The notes: generated by a model not told the origin, from the letters alone. DNA of 64,000 nucleotides from Flavobacterium hankyongi (GCF_036840915.1 NZ_CP085725.1:3038001-3102000); one strand, 5' to 3'. Counted from the first letter of the stretch, positions 28,621 to 38,544 are shown. Program-made: numbers and translations.

Positions 28621-29364
28621 GATAACCTTAGCTTCGTTGTGTAATAAGTTGATTAATTCATCTAAATTATCAGGACTTACTAGTTTTACTGCTGATTTTG
28701 GAGCTGGTTTTTCAAACTTAACTGCTTTTGTAGCAACATCTGCGCCAACTGGTTCTAAAACTTGTAAAGCTTTTGTTCTAGCTGTCATGATGCCACGCAT
28801 ATTAGGGATGCGTAAATCTTTTTCTTCAACCAATCCTTTTTGACCACCAACAATTAATGGTAAAGTTGTAGAAACAGTTTCTTTACCACCGTCAATTTCA
28901 CGAACAGCAGTTGCATTGTTTCCTTCTACTTTTAAATCGATGCAAGAGTTCACAAAGTTTGATCCTAAAATACCAGCAATCATTCCTGGAACCATTCCTC
29001 CGTTATAGTCTAATGACTCTTTTCCAGCAATTACTAAATCGTAACCACCAGTTTTAATAACTTCTGCTAGTTGCTTAGCTACAAATAAACCATCAGTTGG
29101 ATTTGCATTCACACGAATTGCTTCGTTTGCTCCAATTGCTAATGCTTTTCTTAATGTTGGTTCAGTGTCAGGTCCTCCTACATTTACAACGGTTACGTTT
29201 GCACCTTGTTGTTCTTGAAACCAAATTGCTCTAGTTAGTCCAAACTCATCATTAGGATTAATTACATATTGTACTCCATTGGTGTCAAATTCAGAATCAC
29301 CATTGGTAAAATTAATTTTTGAAGTAGTATCAGGCACATGGCTGATGCAAACTAATATTTTCAT
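28618..29364 (-). CDS. etfB: Electron transfer flavoprotein subunit beta
   Basis: A 248-residue protein with family features MKILVCISHVPDT, NPNDEFGLTRAI, VIAGKESLDYNGGMVPGM and the PNMRGIMTARTKAL segment that binds AMP and EtfA. First gene of the etfBA pair. It is divergent from pdhB over a 208-base spacer; the minus strand carries TAAATTTG (29399-29406), a possible -7 box. Confidence 0.95.
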   Translation of the reverse strand: MKILVCISHVPDTTSKINFTNGDSEFDTNGVQYVINPNDEFGLTRAIWFQEQQGANVTVVNVGGPDTEPTLRKALAIGANEAIRVNANPTDGLFVAKQLAEVIKTGGYDLVIAGKESLDYNGGMVPGMIAGILGSNFVNSCIDLKVEGNNATAVREIDGGKETVSTTLPLIVGGQKGLVEEKDLRIPNMRGIMTARTKALQVLEPVGADVATKAVKFEKPAPKSAVKLVSPDNLDELINLLHNEAKVI

Positions 29365-29572
29365 TGTCTAATAAATTGGTTTTTACAAAATTGAATCACA
29401 AATTTAGGTAAAAAAACCGAATTATAGTATGCGTGCATAATATTTTTTTCAAAAACTATTTCGTTTTCGAAAATTATATTCGATTTTAATCGAGTTAGTT
29501 GATTTAAAAATGCTTTAAATGATTTAAAATTTTTATTTTTGCGTTTCAATTTTACAGAGATACATATATAAT

Positions 29573-30550
29573 ATGAGAACTATACAGTTTAGAGAAGCGG
29601 TTTGTGAAGCGATGAGCGAAGAAATGCGTCGTGACGAATCGGTATATTTAATGGGTGAAGAAGTAGCAGAATACAACGGAGCTTATAAAGCTTCTAAAGG
29701 AATGTTAGATGAATTTGGACCAAAACGTGTTATCGATACTCCAATTGCAGAGTTAGGTTTTGCTGGAATTGCGGTTGGTTCAGCTATGAATGGATGTCGT
29801 CCTATTGTTGAATTTATGACTTTCAACTTCTCGTTAGTTGGTATTGACCAAATTATAAATAACGCTGCAAAAATGCGTCAAATGTCTGCTGGACAATTCC
29901 CAATGCCAATGGTATTTCGTGGTCCAACAGCTTCTGCAGGACAGTTAGGTGCTACGCACTCACAAGCATTCGAGAACTGGTTTGCAAATACTCCTGGATT
30001 GAAAGTAGTTGTTCCTTCAACTCCTTATGATGCTAAAGGTTTATTGAAAGCGGCTATTCGTGATAATGATCCAGTTATCTTCATGGAATCTGAGCAAATG
30101 TATGGTGATAAAGGTGAAGTGCCTGATGGAGAATATATAATTTCACTTGGTGTTGCTGATATTAAAAGAGAAGGTAAAGATGTTACTATCGTTTCTTTTG
30201 GTAAAATCATTAAAGAAGCTTTGACTGCTGCTGAAGAATTAGCAAAAGAAGGAATTTCTTGTGAGGTAATCGACTTGAGAACTGTTCGTCCTATGGATTA
30301 TGACTGTATTATTAATTCGGTTAAAAAAACAAATAGATTAGTAGTTCTTGAAGAAGCTTGGCCGTTTGCTTCAGTTGCTTCAGAAATTACATATATGGTT
30401 CAGGAAAGAGCATTTGATTATTTAGATGCGCCAATTCAAAGAATCACAACTGCAGATGCGCCTGCGCCTTATTCTCCAACATTGTTGAAAGAATGGTTGC
30501 CAAACGCTCAGGATGTAATTAAAGCAGTTAAAAAAGTAATGTATAAGTAA
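29573..30550 (+). CDS. pdhB: Pyruvate dehydrogenase E1 component, beta subunit
   Basis: A 325-residue transketolase-like subunit. Motifs: YLMGEEVAEYNGAYKASKG, IDTPIAELGFAGIAVG, EFMTFNFSLVGIDQIINNAA, and DLRTVRPMDYDCI. With the alpha subunit it binds thiamine pyrophosphate and decarboxylates pyruvate. The alpha and E2 genes are not next to it, as is common in Flavobacteria; the GA-YKASKG loop favours pyruvate over branched-chain 2-oxoacid dehydrogenase. A TATTTTTG box (29534-29541) may be its promoter and a terminator follows. Confidence 0.93.
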   Translation: MRTIQFREAVCEAMSEEMRRDESVYLMGEEVAEYNGAYKASKGMLDEFGPKRVIDTPIAELGFAGIAVGSAMNGCRPIVEFMTFNFSLVGIDQIINNAAKMRQMSAGQFPMPMVFRGPTASAGQLGATHSQAFENWFANTPGLKVVVPSTPYDAKGLLKAAIRDNDPVIFMESEQMYGDKGEVPDGEYIISLGVADIKREGKDVTIVSFGKIIKEALTAAEELAKEGISCEVIDLRTVRPMDYDCIINSVKKTNRLVVLEEAWPFASVASEITYMVQERAFDYLDAPIQRITTADAPAPYSPTLLKEWLPNAQDVIKAVKKVMYK

Positions 30551-30596
30551 TTGATACTTACTAATTATTTTTAAATTCTATAATTAAGTATATTTG

Positions 30597-30630
30597 AAAC
30601 TTCATCTTTTTTGATGAAGTTTTTTTTTCA
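30597..30630 (+). terminator. Terminator of pdhB
   Basis: AACTTCATC and GATGAAGTT form a stem, followed by nine T. Confidence 0.85.
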
Positions 30631-30690
30631 TGACAGTTTTGTTGTTTGTGGAATAAAAATTGCTCCATTTTAAATGCCAAATAATTTTTT

Positions 30691-33159
30691 ATGAAACATT
30701 TTTTTGCCTTAATAAGTTTGTTTTTTGTGACTTTATCATTTTCACAAACAAAGGTTAGCGGTTTGGTCTATGATGATTTAGGAGGGACTGTTCCTTATGC
30801 AAATGTTTGTTTTAAAGGTACTCGAGAGTGTGTTACTACAGACGAGAATGGTAAATTCTATATTCAGTCTGATAATAATCATTCAGTTTTGGTGGTTTCT
30901 TATGTAGGGTTTCAAACTACAGAGGTAAAACTTACCAAAGCTGTAAACTATAACATGAAAATAGTTTTTGGTGGAGCTAATTTACTTGAAGAAGTAAAAA
31001 TTTATGCCGGGAAAACTTCGAAGAAAAATAATCCAGCACTTGATATTCTGAGAAAAATTTGGGAGAAAAAGCGTAAAAACGGGTTATATATGTTCAATCA
31101 ATATGCCATGAAAAAGTATGAAAAAGTAGAGTTTGACATGAATTCTATTGATTCGGCTTTTATGAAAAATAGATTGTTCAAAGGAATGGAGTTTATTTTT
31201 GATCAAGTAGACACTTCAAGAATTACTGGAAAAACATACTTGCCAATTTTCATTAACGAATCTTTGTACGATGTCTATGGTGATAATACAAATGGTAAAA
31301 AGAAAGAAATACTAAAGGCGAATAAAAATTCAGGATTAGGTAATGGAAATGGGGTTGATACATTTATTAAAGATTTGTATTCTGATTATGATATCTATAA
31401 CAACTACCTAAATTTCTTTGATAAAAATTTCGTGAGTCCTCTGTCTAGAACAGGAATTAATACTTATAATTATGTTTTGGCAGATAGTGCATACATTGAT
31501 AAAAAATGGTGTTATAATATTGTGTATTATCCAAGACGTAAAAATGAGTTGACGTTTAAAGGGGATTTTTGGGTAAATGATTCAACATTTGCTATCAAAA
31601 AAATTAATATGGCAGCTTCAAAAAGTGCTAATATTAACTGGGTAAAAGATATATATATTGAGCAAGAGTTTGATGTTTTAAATGATTCTGTTTTTCTGTT
31701 AAAACGTGATTATATGATGTCTGATTTTGCTCTTAATAAAAAAGAATCTTCAAAAGGGGTTTATGGTAAGCGCACAACCATTTTCAATGATCATAAGTTT
31801 AATGAGCCTAAAGAAGATAAGTTTTACAGAGAAAGCATTAATGATTTTGATCCTAATATCTATAATAAAACCGAGGCATATTGGGACGAAAACCGAATGG
31901 AAAACCTAAGTAAAGATGAGCTTGGAGTTTATAAAATGTTGGACACGCTTAAAACTGTAAAAAAATTCAAGCAACTATATAATTTAACAACTATACTTGC
32001 TAGCGGATACATACAGAAAGGATTTATTGATTATGGGCCAATTTTCTCCATTTTTGGTTACAATGATGTTGAAGGGCAACGTTTACGTTTTGGAGGACGA
32101 ACCTATTTTGGATCAAACGATTTATGGAGACTTCAAGCCTATACAGCTTATGGATTTAAAGACAACAAATTTAAATACGGAGTTTCAGGAAAAGTTATGG
32201 TCGATAAAAAGAACAGAATTATACTTACTCTTGGAAACCGTCGCGATGTAGAACAAATAGGGGTGAGTTTAACAACTTCAAATGATGTACTTGGTCGAAG
32301 TTTTGCCTCATCTTCATTCTTTGCAAGTGGAGACAATAGTAAGTTAACCAATGTTAATTTGACAACTTTTCAGGCGGAAATGGAGCCATTAAAAAACTTT
32401 GTCATTCAGGCAGGAGTTTCTTATCGTACACTTGAATCGGCTTCGCCAACCTTTAGCTTAAGCTATTTTCAAGACGGAGTTGTAAAATCAGCACTGCAAC
32501 AATATGAACTTACATTGGGAGTTGATTATACACCAGGAAGAAAAACAGTAGGCTACGGGGTAGAAAGACTTTTAGTCGACAACAATCATGCTCGTGTTTA
32601 TGTTAATTTTAGTCAAGGGGTAAAAGGAATTTTTGGAAGTGATTTTGATTATCAAAAACTACAGTTATACTATCGTCAACCAATATTCTTGGCTGGTATG
32701 GGAAGATTGTTTACAACTTTCGAAGTAGGAAAAACTTTTGGAACCGTACCACTAGGATTGATGGCTGTTGTGCCAGGTAACCAGTCGTATTTCGTAATAG
32801 ATAATACTTATAATTTGATGAACTACTATGAATTTATCACAGATCAGTATACATCATTACATCTAGAACATCATTTTAATGGAAGATTCTTCTCTAGAAT
32901 CCCTTTCCTTAAAAAATTAAATTGGCGAGAAATTGTTGGGGTAAAAGCCGTTTATGGTAGTGTTTCAGACGAAAACAAGGCGATGAATGCTTCAAATATA
33001 ACTTATAGAGCACCAGTTGATGGGTATTGGGAATACAATGCAGGTGTGGGTAATATCTTCAAATGTTTTAGATTAGATTTTTGTTGGCGAGGAAGTTATC
33101 TCAACCTTCCCGATGCTAATAAATTTGGTATAAAAGGATCATTTGGTTTTTATTTCTAG
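30691..33159 (+). CDS. DUF5686-type outer-membrane protein with carboxypeptidase-regulatory-like N-terminus
   Basis: An 822-residue exported protein. Signal peptide MKHFFALISLFFVTLSFSQ; then a CarboxypepD_reg-like domain (~20-100: SGLVYDDLGGTVPYANVCFKG ... SYVGFQTTEV); then a long region with WVNDSTFAIKKINMAASK and YMMSDFALNKK and a C-terminal beta-barrel ending FGIKGSFGFYF. This architecture corresponds to the DUF5686 / carboxypeptidase-like regulatory family of Bacteroidota outer membranes. No plug domain is seen, so it is not a classic TonB-dependent receptor. Its ligand is unknown. A palindromic repeat begins directly after the stop. Confidence 0.82.
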   Translation: MKHFFALISLFFVTLSFSQTKVSGLVYDDLGGTVPYANVCFKGTRECVTTDENGKFYIQSDNNHSVLVVSYVGFQTTEVKLTKAVNYNMKIVFGGANLLEEVKIYAGKTSKKNNPALDILRKIWEKKRKNGLYMFNQYAMKKYEKVEFDMNSIDSAFMKNRLFKGMEFIFDQVDTSRITGKTYLPIFINESLYDVYGDNTNGKKKEILKANKNSGLGNGNGVDTFIKDLYSDYDIYNNYLNFFDKNFVSPLSRTGINTYNYVLADSAYIDKKWCYNIVYYPRRKNELTFKGDFWVNDSTFAIKKINMAASKSANINWVKDIYIEQEFDVLNDSVFLLKRDYMMSDFALNKKESSKGVYGKRTTIFNDHKFNEPKEDKFYRESINDFDPNIYNKTEAYWDENRMENLSKDELGVYKMLDTLKTVKKFKQLYNLTTILASGYIQKGFIDYGPIFSIFGYNDVEGQRLRFGGRTYFGSNDLWRLQAYTAYGFKDNKFKYGVSGKVMVDKKNRIILTLGNRRDVEQIGVSLTTSNDVLGRSFASSSFFASGDNSKLTNVNLTTFQAEMEPLKNFVIQAGVSYRTLESASPTFSLSYFQDGVVKSALQQYELTLGVDYTPGRKTVGYGVERLLVDNNHARVYVNFSQGVKGIFGSDFDYQKLQLYYRQPIFLAGMGRLFTTFEVGKTFGTVPLGLMAVVPGNQSYFVIDNTYNLMNYYEFITDQYTSLHLEHHFNGRFFSRIPFLKKLNWREIVGVKAVYGSVSDENKAMNASNITYRAPVDGYWEYNAGVGNIFKCFRLDFCWRGSYLNLPDANKFGIKGSFGFYF

Positions 33160-33160
33160 G

Positions 33161-33250
33161 AGCTTTTTCCCGCTATTCGCTGTATCTTTTTTGTGGTCAT
33201 TGAGCGTAGTCGAAATGACCACAAAAAAGGATGCCGCTACTATCGGGGCT
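33161..33250. repeat. Dispersed palindromic repeat, copy A
   Basis: Left end TTTTCCCGCTATTCGC and right end GCTACTATCGGGGCTA match copy C at 55902-55948. Inside is a perfect 15-base inverted repeat (33187-33201 with 33214-33228) around a 12-base loop. It fills most of the gap between the DUF5686 and glycosylase genes. Confidence 0.8.
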
Positions 33251-33261
33251 AATTTTGAACA

Positions 33262-33873
33262 ATGAAAGAAGCAATTCAATATTTGATCCAAAAAGACAAA
33301 ATTTTTGAACAAATCATAAATCAGTATGGTTTGCCAGAAATTATTCCGTCACGTCCAGAAGGTTTTGAAACATTGGTTTTACTTATTCTCGAGCAGCAAG
33401 TTTCAATAGATTCTGCAAAAGCTACTTTTTTAAGAATGCGAGATGTGGTTGGAGATATTATTCCTGAGAATTTAATCCATATTACTGAAGAGCAATTTAG
33501 AACCTTGGGAGTAAGTCGTCAAAAAGCAAAATATATCAACCATCTTGCAGATGCAGTTTTGCAAAATAAAATTGATTTACAATCACTTTCTTTAAAATCT
33601 GCTGACGAGGTTCGAGCTGAGCTTATCAAATTAAAAGGAATCGGAAATTGGACTATTGACGTGTATTTAATGTTTTCTTTAAAAAAAGAAGATGTTTTAC
33701 CTATTGGTGATGTTGCTATCGTTAATACTATGAAAGAACTTTTAGATATCCATGAAAAGGATGCTATGGAATTGTATGCGAAAAAGTGGTCTCCTCATAG
33801 AACATTTGCTTCATTTTTACTTTGGCATCATTATCTTCAAAAACGAGGTCGAAAAATTACCTATCAGTATTAA
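33262..33873 (+). CDS. DNA-3-methyladenine glycosylase-like protein (HhH-GPD, AlkA type)
   Basis: A 203-residue helix-hairpin-helix base-excision enzyme. The HhH motif is LIKLKGIGNWTIDVYLMF and the catalytic Asp lies in LPIGDVAIVN, 20-odd residues later, as in AlkA. There are no iron-sulfur cysteines, which argues against Nth/MutY. It removes alkylated purines. It has only the C-terminal catalytic part, without AlkA's N-terminal domain, as in shorter bacterial homologues. Confidence 0.88.
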   Translation: MKEAIQYLIQKDKIFEQIINQYGLPEIIPSRPEGFETLVLLILEQQVSIDSAKATFLRMRDVVGDIIPENLIHITEEQFRTLGVSRQKAKYINHLADAVLQNKIDLQSLSLKSADEVRAELIKLKGIGNWTIDVYLMFSLKKEDVLPIGDVAIVNTMKELLDIHEKDAMELYAKKWSPHRTFASFLLWHHYLQKRGRKITYQY

Positions 33874-33910
33874 GAAAAAGTAATTTTTTCGAAAAACTTC
33901 TAATTTCTAA

Positions 33911-33942
33911 TTGCTTACTTCTAACTTTTTGCCGTACCTTTG
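33911..33942 (+). promoter_or_regulatory. Promoter of ppa
   Basis: TTG (33911-33913), 21-base spacer, TACCTTTG (33935-33942), 30 bases before the ppa ATG. It fits the Bacteroidota promoter consensus and also argues against starting ppa at an upstream in-frame ATG. Confidence 0.65.
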
Positions 33943-33971
33943 CACCCTCAAAAAATAAAAAGGAAAGCAAA

Positions 33972-34502
33972 ATGACTGCAGATAAAGTAAAAACTTTCGA
34001 CGTTTTAGTTGAAATTCCTCGTGGAAGTCGTAACAAATATGAATATGATTTTGACTTAAAGAGAATGCGTTTCGATCGTATGTTATTCTCTTCAATGATG
34101 TACCCAGCTGATTATGGTTTTATTCCGGAAACATTAGCATTAGACGGAGATCCGTTAGACGTTTTGGTGTTAGTAACTAAACCAACTTTCCCTGGTTGTG
34201 TTATCGAAGTAAAACCAATTGGAGTTTTCCACATGGCAGATGACAAAGGTCCAGATGAAAAAGTAATCTGCGTTCCAGTTTCAGATCCAATTTGGAATAA
34301 ATTAAATGATTTAGGAGATATTAATCCACACCTTTTAAAAGAAATTGAGCACTTTTTCCAAGTATATAAAGACTTAGAAAACAAAACTGTTGATGTTGAA
34401 GGTTGGGGAGATGTAAATGAGGCGCAAAGAATTTTAAAAGAATGTATTGATCGTTTTAACGCAATCGAAAATAAACCAGAAGGATTATTTAGCATTCGTT
34501 AA
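33972..34502 (+). CDS. ppa: Inorganic pyrophosphatase (family I)
   Basis: A 176-residue soluble pyrophosphatase. ATG 33972 gives the standard N-terminus; an in-frame ATG at 33822 would overlap the glycosylase gene and the promoter. Signature: RGSRNKYEYD, YPADYGFIPET and LDGDPLDVLVL (the DGDPLD metal site). It hydrolyses pyrophosphate from biosynthesis. A membrane pyrophosphatase follows, so both ways of removing PPi are encoded side by side. Confidence 0.96.
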   Translation: MTADKVKTFDVLVEIPRGSRNKYEYDFDLKRMRFDRMLFSSMMYPADYGFIPETLALDGDPLDVLVLVTKPTFPGCVIEVKPIGVFHMADDKGPDEKVICVPVSDPIWNKLNDLGDINPHLLKEIEHFFQVYKDLENKTVDVEGWGDVNEAQRILKECIDRFNAIENKPEGLFSIR

Positions 34503-34523
34503 TTGTTCATAAGATAGTGTATT

Positions 34524-34560
34524 AAAAAAGCAACATTTTTATTAAAATGTTGCTTTTTTG
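34524..34560 (+). terminator. Terminator of ppa
   Basis: A 16-base perfect stem: AAAAAAGCAACATTTT with AAAATGTTGCTTTTTT, 4-base loop. It separates ppa from the membrane pyrophosphatase gene. Confidence 0.85.
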
Positions 34561-34613
34561 TTTATATTGGTTATTGAATTAACTAAAATTAAAATTTAAC
34601 TAACCAACTAATT

Positions 34614-37037
34614 ATGGAATTAATGATTTATGTGCCAATAGTAATGGCATTAATTGGCTTGGCCTTTATGGTTGCGAAAAGAGCTTGGGTGCTTAAGCAA
34701 GATGCCGGAGACGGTAAAATGAAAGAAATTTCAGAACACATCTACGAAGGAGCTTTAGCGTTCTTAAAAGCTGAATATAGGCTTCTAACAATTTTTGTGA
34801 TTATAGCAAGTATTGCTTTAGCAGGAATTACTTTTCTTCCAGGAGTAAAAACACATTTATTAATAGTTATTGCCTTTATTTTCGGTGCTATTTTTTCAGC
34901 TTTAGCTGGAAATATGGGTATGAAAATAGCAACTAAAACTAATGTTCGTACAACACAAGCAGCTCGTAGCAGTTTACCTCAAGCTTTAAAAGTTTCATTT
35001 GGAGGAGGAACGGTAATGGGATTAGGTGTTGCTGGATTAGCAGTTTTAGGATTAACAGGATTCTTTATATTTTTCTATCACACCTTTATGGGTGGAGTTT
35101 GGACAGATGTTGATGGAATGACTGTAGTTTTAGAGACTTTGGCTGGATTTTCACTTGGTGCTGAATCAATTGCATTGTTTGCTCGTGTAGGAGGTGGTAT
35201 TTATACCAAAGCTGCCGATGTTGGTGCCGATTTAGTTGGTAAAGTAGAAGCAGGTATCCCAGAAGACGATCCTCGTAATCCTGCTACAATTGCAGATAAC
35301 GTTGGTGATAACGTAGGAGACGTCGCTGGAATGGGAGCCGATTTATTCGGTTCGTATGTGGCAACAGTTTTAGCAGCTATGGTTTTAGGTAATTATGTTA
35401 TCAAAGATATGGGGGGTAAAATTGAAGATGCTTTCGGTGGTATTGGCCCAATTTTATTGCCAATGGCAATTGCTGGTTTCGGAATTCTATTCTCTATCAT
35501 TGGAACTATGCTAGTAAAAATATCTGATGATAATGCGAAAGAAGCTCAAGTTCAAAAAGCATTAAATATTGGTAACTGGGTTTCAATTGTTTTAACAGCA
35601 GTTTCTTGCTTTTTCTTGGTACAAAAAATGTTGCCTGAAGTAATGACAATGGAGTTCTTTGGTGAAGGAGCACAACAAATATCTTCAATGAGAGTATTTT
35701 ATGCTACTTTGATTGGATTGTTTGTAGGTGGTGCAATTTCATCTGTAACAGAATATTATACAGGATTAGGTACAAAACCAGTATTGGCAATTGTTCAAAA
35801 ATCGTCAACGGGTGCTGGAACTAATGTTATAGCTGGTTTAGCAACGGGTATGATTTCTACTTTCCCTACGGTATTGTTATTTGGAGGTGCTATTTGGTCA
35901 ACTTATGCTTTAGCGGGATTCTACGGAGTAGCCTTAGCGGCTTCTGCGATGATGGCAACTACAGCAATGCAATTAGCTATTGATGCCTTCGGACCAATTT
36001 CTGATAACGCTGGTGGCATCGCTGAAATGAGCGAATTACCTAAAGAAGTTCGCACACGTACAGATATTTTAGATTCTGTAGGAAATACAACAGCTGCAAC
36101 TGGTAAAGGTTTCGCAATTGCTTCGGCAGCGTTAACTTCACTAGCTTTATTTGCGGCATATGTTACGTTTACAGGAATTAACGGAATTAATATTTTTAAA
36201 GCACCAGTATTAGCTATGTTATTTATTGGTGGAATGATTCCAGTTGTTTTCTCGGCTTTAGCGATGAATTCTGTTGGAAAAGCAGCAATGGATATGGTGT
36301 ACGAAGTACGTCGTCAGTTTAAAGAAATTCCGGGAATCATGGAAGGGACTGGTAAACCAGAATACGGAAAATGTGTTGAGATTTCTACAAAAGCAGCTTT
36401 ACGCGAAATGATGTTACCAGGAATCTTAACAATCGGTTTTCCAATCGCAATTGTATTATTAGGTAAATTAGTTTACGGAAGTAACAACCAATTAATCGCT
36501 GAAATGTTAGGTGGTTATATGGCAGGGGTTACTGTTTCAGGTGTACTTTGGGCAGTGTTCCAAAACAATGCTGGTGGTGCTTGGGATAACGCTAAAAAAT
36601 CATTCGAAGCTGGTGTTATGATTAATGGCGAAATGACATACAAAGGATCAGATGCTCACAAAGCTGCTGTAACGGGAGATACTGTTGGAGATCCATTCAA
36701 AGATACATCAGGGCCATCAATGAATATTTTAATCAAATTAACGTGTTTAATTGGTTTGGTTATGGCACCAATTTTAGGAAGTGGTCATTCAGAAGGAGCT
36801 GAAATGAAAGGTTCTTGTTGTGCTAAAACTGAGAAATGTGAAATGAAACATTCAACAAAATGTGACATGGCTAAGTTAACCACAATGACAAAAGATGAAT
36901 GCGCTAAAATGTGTGACGAAATGGGCTGCTCTGCTGAAGAAAAAGAAATGTGTATGGCACATTTTGATGAAGGAGGAAAGTTTAAAAATGTTGATGGATG
37001 TAAAATGGCTTGTTGTGCTGCAGAAGCGGAAAAATAA
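34614..37037 (+). CDS. hppA: Membrane-bound ion-pumping pyrophosphatase with Cys/Met-rich C-terminal tail
   Basis: An 807-residue, ~16-helix pump that couples PPi hydrolysis to H+ and/or Na+ export. Motifs: [38 protein letters not shown] is present in full across ~residues 200-238 (the substrate loop), with [16 protein letters not shown] and [17 protein letters not shown] near the end. [10 protein letters not shown] has Ala at the site where K+-independent enzymes have Lys, so it should need K+. The transported ion is not decided. Unusual: after the last helix (~residue 725) comes an ~85-residue tail with 11 Cys and many Met ([32 protein letters not shown]). The terminus is expected outside the cytoplasm in this family. 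Confidence 0.93.
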   Translation: MELMIYVPIVMALIGLAFMVAKRAWVLKQDAGDGKMKEISEHIYEGALAFLKAEYRLLTIFVIIASIALAGITFLPGVKTHLLIVIAFIFGAIFSALAGNMGMKIATKTNVRTTQAARSSLPQALKVSFGGGTVMGLGVAGLAVLGLTGFFIFFYHTFMGGVWTDVDGMTVVLETLAGFSLGAESIALFARVGGGIYTKAADVGADLVGKVEAGIPEDDPRNPATIADNVGDNVGDVAGMGADLFGSYVATVLAAMVLGNYVIKDMGGKIEDAFGGIGPILLPMAIAGFGILFSIIGTMLVKISDDNAKEAQVQKALNIGNWVSIVLTAVSCFFLVQKMLPEVMTMEFFGEGAQQISSMRVFYATLIGLFVGGAISSVTEYYTGLGTKPVLAIVQKSSTGAGTNVIAGLATGMISTFPTVLLFGGAIWSTYALAGFYGVALAASAMMATTAMQLAIDAFGPISDNAGGIAEMSELPKEVRTRTDILDSVGNTTAATGKGFAIASAALTSLALFAAYVTFTGINGINIFKAPVLAMLFIGGMIPVVFSALAMNSVGKAAMDMVYEVRRQFKEIPGIMEGTGKPEYGKCVEISTKAALREMMLPGILTIGFPIAIVLLGKLVYGSNNQLIAEMLGGYMAGVTVSGVLWAVFQNNAGGAWDNAKKSFEAGVMINGEMTYKGSDAHKAAVTGDTVGDPFKDTSGPSMNILIKLTCLIGLVMAPILGSGHSEGAEMKGSCCAKTEKCEMKHSTKCDMAKLTTMTKDECAKMCDEMGCSAEEKEMCMAHFDEGGKFKNVDGCKMACCAAEAEK

Positions 37038-37066
37038 AAAAAGGCTCCCAAGGGAGCCTTTTTTTA
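37036..37066. terminator. Bidirectional terminator between hppA and deoxynucleoside kinase
   Basis: GGCTCCC and GGGAGCC around AA, flanked by A6 and T7. Confidence 0.85.
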
Positions 37067-37068
37067 TT

Positions 37069-37683
37069 TTAGAATAATCCGTTTATTTCGGCGTCAATTC
37101 TGTTGATAATAGTTCCTAAATCTTCAGGTTTGTCAACAAAATTTATATTGTCTACATCAATAATTAAAAGTTTTCCTTTATTATATGTTTGAATCCAAGC
37201 TTCATACCTTTCATTTAAACGGCTCAAATATTCTATTGAAATTGTGTTTTCATATTCGCGACCACGTTTGTGAATTTGGCCTACTAAGTTAGGAATAGAA
37301 CTTCTTAAATAAATCAATAAATCAGGAGGCCCTACAAGATTTTCCATCAATTCGAATAATGAAGCATAATTTTCAAAATCACGATTACTCATTAATCCCA
37401 TAGCATGAAGGTTAGGTGCAAAAATATGTGCATCTTCATAAATGGTTCTGTCTTGAATTATCTTTTTACCGCTTTCGCGAATTTTTAAAATTTGACGAAA
37501 ACGACTATTCAAGAAATAAATTTGAAGATTAAAACTCCAACGATCCATTGTGTGGTAAAAATCATCTAAGTACGGATTCTCATCTACATCCTCAAAGTGT
37601 GGTTCCCATTTAAAATGTTTCGATAAAAGTCTGGTAAGTGTTGTTTTTCCAGCTCCAATATTTCCTGCTATCGCTATGTGCAT
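37069..37683 (-). CDS. Deoxynucleoside kinase (deoxyadenosine/deoxyguanosine kinase family)
   Basis: A 204-residue P-loop kinase. P-loop GNIGAGKTTL; the EDVDENPYLDDFY substrate segment; QDRTIYEDAHIFA (DRx motif); and the LID RGREYEN. It phosphorylates deoxynucleosides for salvage; family members vary in base preference, so I give no gene symbol. Its ATG overlaps the stop of the upstream exported-protein gene by one base, so the two are probably co-translated. Confidence 0.9.
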   Translation of the reverse strand: MHIAIAGNIGAGKTTLTRLLSKHFKWEPHFEDVDENPYLDDFYHTMDRWSFNLQIYFLNSRFRQILKIRESGKKIIQDRTIYEDAHIFAPNLHAMGLMSNRDFENYASLFELMENLVGPPDLLIYLRSSIPNLVGQIHKRGREYENTISIEYLSRLNERYEAWIQTYNKGKLLIIDVDNINFVDKPEDLGTIINRIDAEINGLF

Positions 37684-38471
37684 TACGGTAAATTAATTTT
37701 ATAATTTGTAATTCCTTCGGTGGTAAAAATAGCTAAATTTTGGTTTTTGTACTCAAAACTTTTAAAGCTTTTTTCAATATTGTCAACAGGAATAATTTTA
37801 TCTTTTTCTAAATCATAAATAACGAGTTTTTCTTTGTTTTTTAACAAAACTAATTTCTCATCCACAATAAAAACCGATTCATAAGTAGGAAGTGTTTTTA
37901 TTATTTTTTTCTTTCCAAAGATGTCACAACTATAAAAATTATTGTCTTGGTCGATCCAGTAGAAATAATTGAAGTCAGAAGTATAGTTCTTAATACCTTT
38001 TTCAAAAACAAGGCCTATTGTTTGATAAGTGTTCTTTAAATAGTTGAATAAACCAAGTTGTTGTGATACCGAATTAAAAACCCACAGATTATTTTGAGAT
38101 GCACTACCAACAGCAGTTGCAACTATATTATTTGTGTTTTCAGAAAAGTTTACCTTTTGAACTTCATTTAATTGACTGTCCAGAGCGATAACAGTATTAA
38201 ACCCTTCGTAAAATAAAATTACTCTCAGTGGATTTTGTATATCTACTTTACTTATTTTTCCTAAAGATGGATTTTTATATTGTAAAAAATCAGTATTTTT
38301 CTTTTTAAACAAAACGTTGTTTTTTATAAAATATTGAAAACCCATAGAGTCTTCACCAATATATTTGTCTGCTTGAATAAATTGTTTGTTCATTTGCGAA
38401 GCCACAGAATTGGTGTACTGAGCATGTGCAAAAACACTGAATAATAATAAAGTAAATGCTAAATTTTTCAT
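37683..38471 (-). CDS. Exported protein of unknown function, beta-propeller-like
   Basis: A 262-residue protein with signal peptide (MKNLAFTLLLFSVFAHAQ). The rest is short beta-strand-like repeats with aromatic turns (NLWVFNSVSQQLGLFNYLK, YFYWIDQDNNFYSCDIFGKK, KLVIYDLEKDKIIPV), suggesting a WD-like propeller or similar. No catalytic motif. Coupled to the downstream deoxynucleoside kinase by a 1-base overlap; no functional link is apparent. Confidence 0.7.
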   Translation of the reverse strand: MKNLAFTLLLFSVFAHAQYTNSVASQMNKQFIQADKYIGEDSMGFQYFIKNNVLFKKKNTDFLQYKNPSLGKISKVDIQNPLRVILFYEGFNTVIALDSQLNEVQKVNFSENTNNIVATAVGSASQNNLWVFNSVSQQLGLFNYLKNTYQTIGLVFEKGIKNYTSDFNYFYWIDQDNNFYSCDIFGKKKIIKTLPTYESVFIVDEKLVLLKNKEKLVIYDLEKDKIIPVDNIEKSFKSFEYKNQNLAIFTTEGITNYKINLP

Positions 38472-38529
38472 AATAGCTAAGTTATGAAAGTTAATTATTT
38501 CAAAAAGTAAGATTTTTCTTTGTTTTTCG

Positions 38530-38544
38530 TTTTTTTTTTTTTTT
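38530..38544. repeat. Homopolymer run of 15 T
   Basis: Fifteen consecutive T in the intergenic region between the exported-protein gene (minus) and the small secreted-protein gene (plus). Such runs vary in length by slippage. It lies about 97 bases upstream of the small ORF, so it might sit near the promoter. Confidence 0.7.

Noticed and set aside
29361..29549. Minus-strand ORF in the etfB-pdhB spacer
   Set aside because: It crosses the divergent promoter region and ends at the etfB start; the composition is that of AT-rich intergenic DNA.
33822..33971. N-terminal extension of ppa
   Set aside because: It overlaps the glycosylase gene and the ppa promoter and does not resemble pyrophosphatase sequence.
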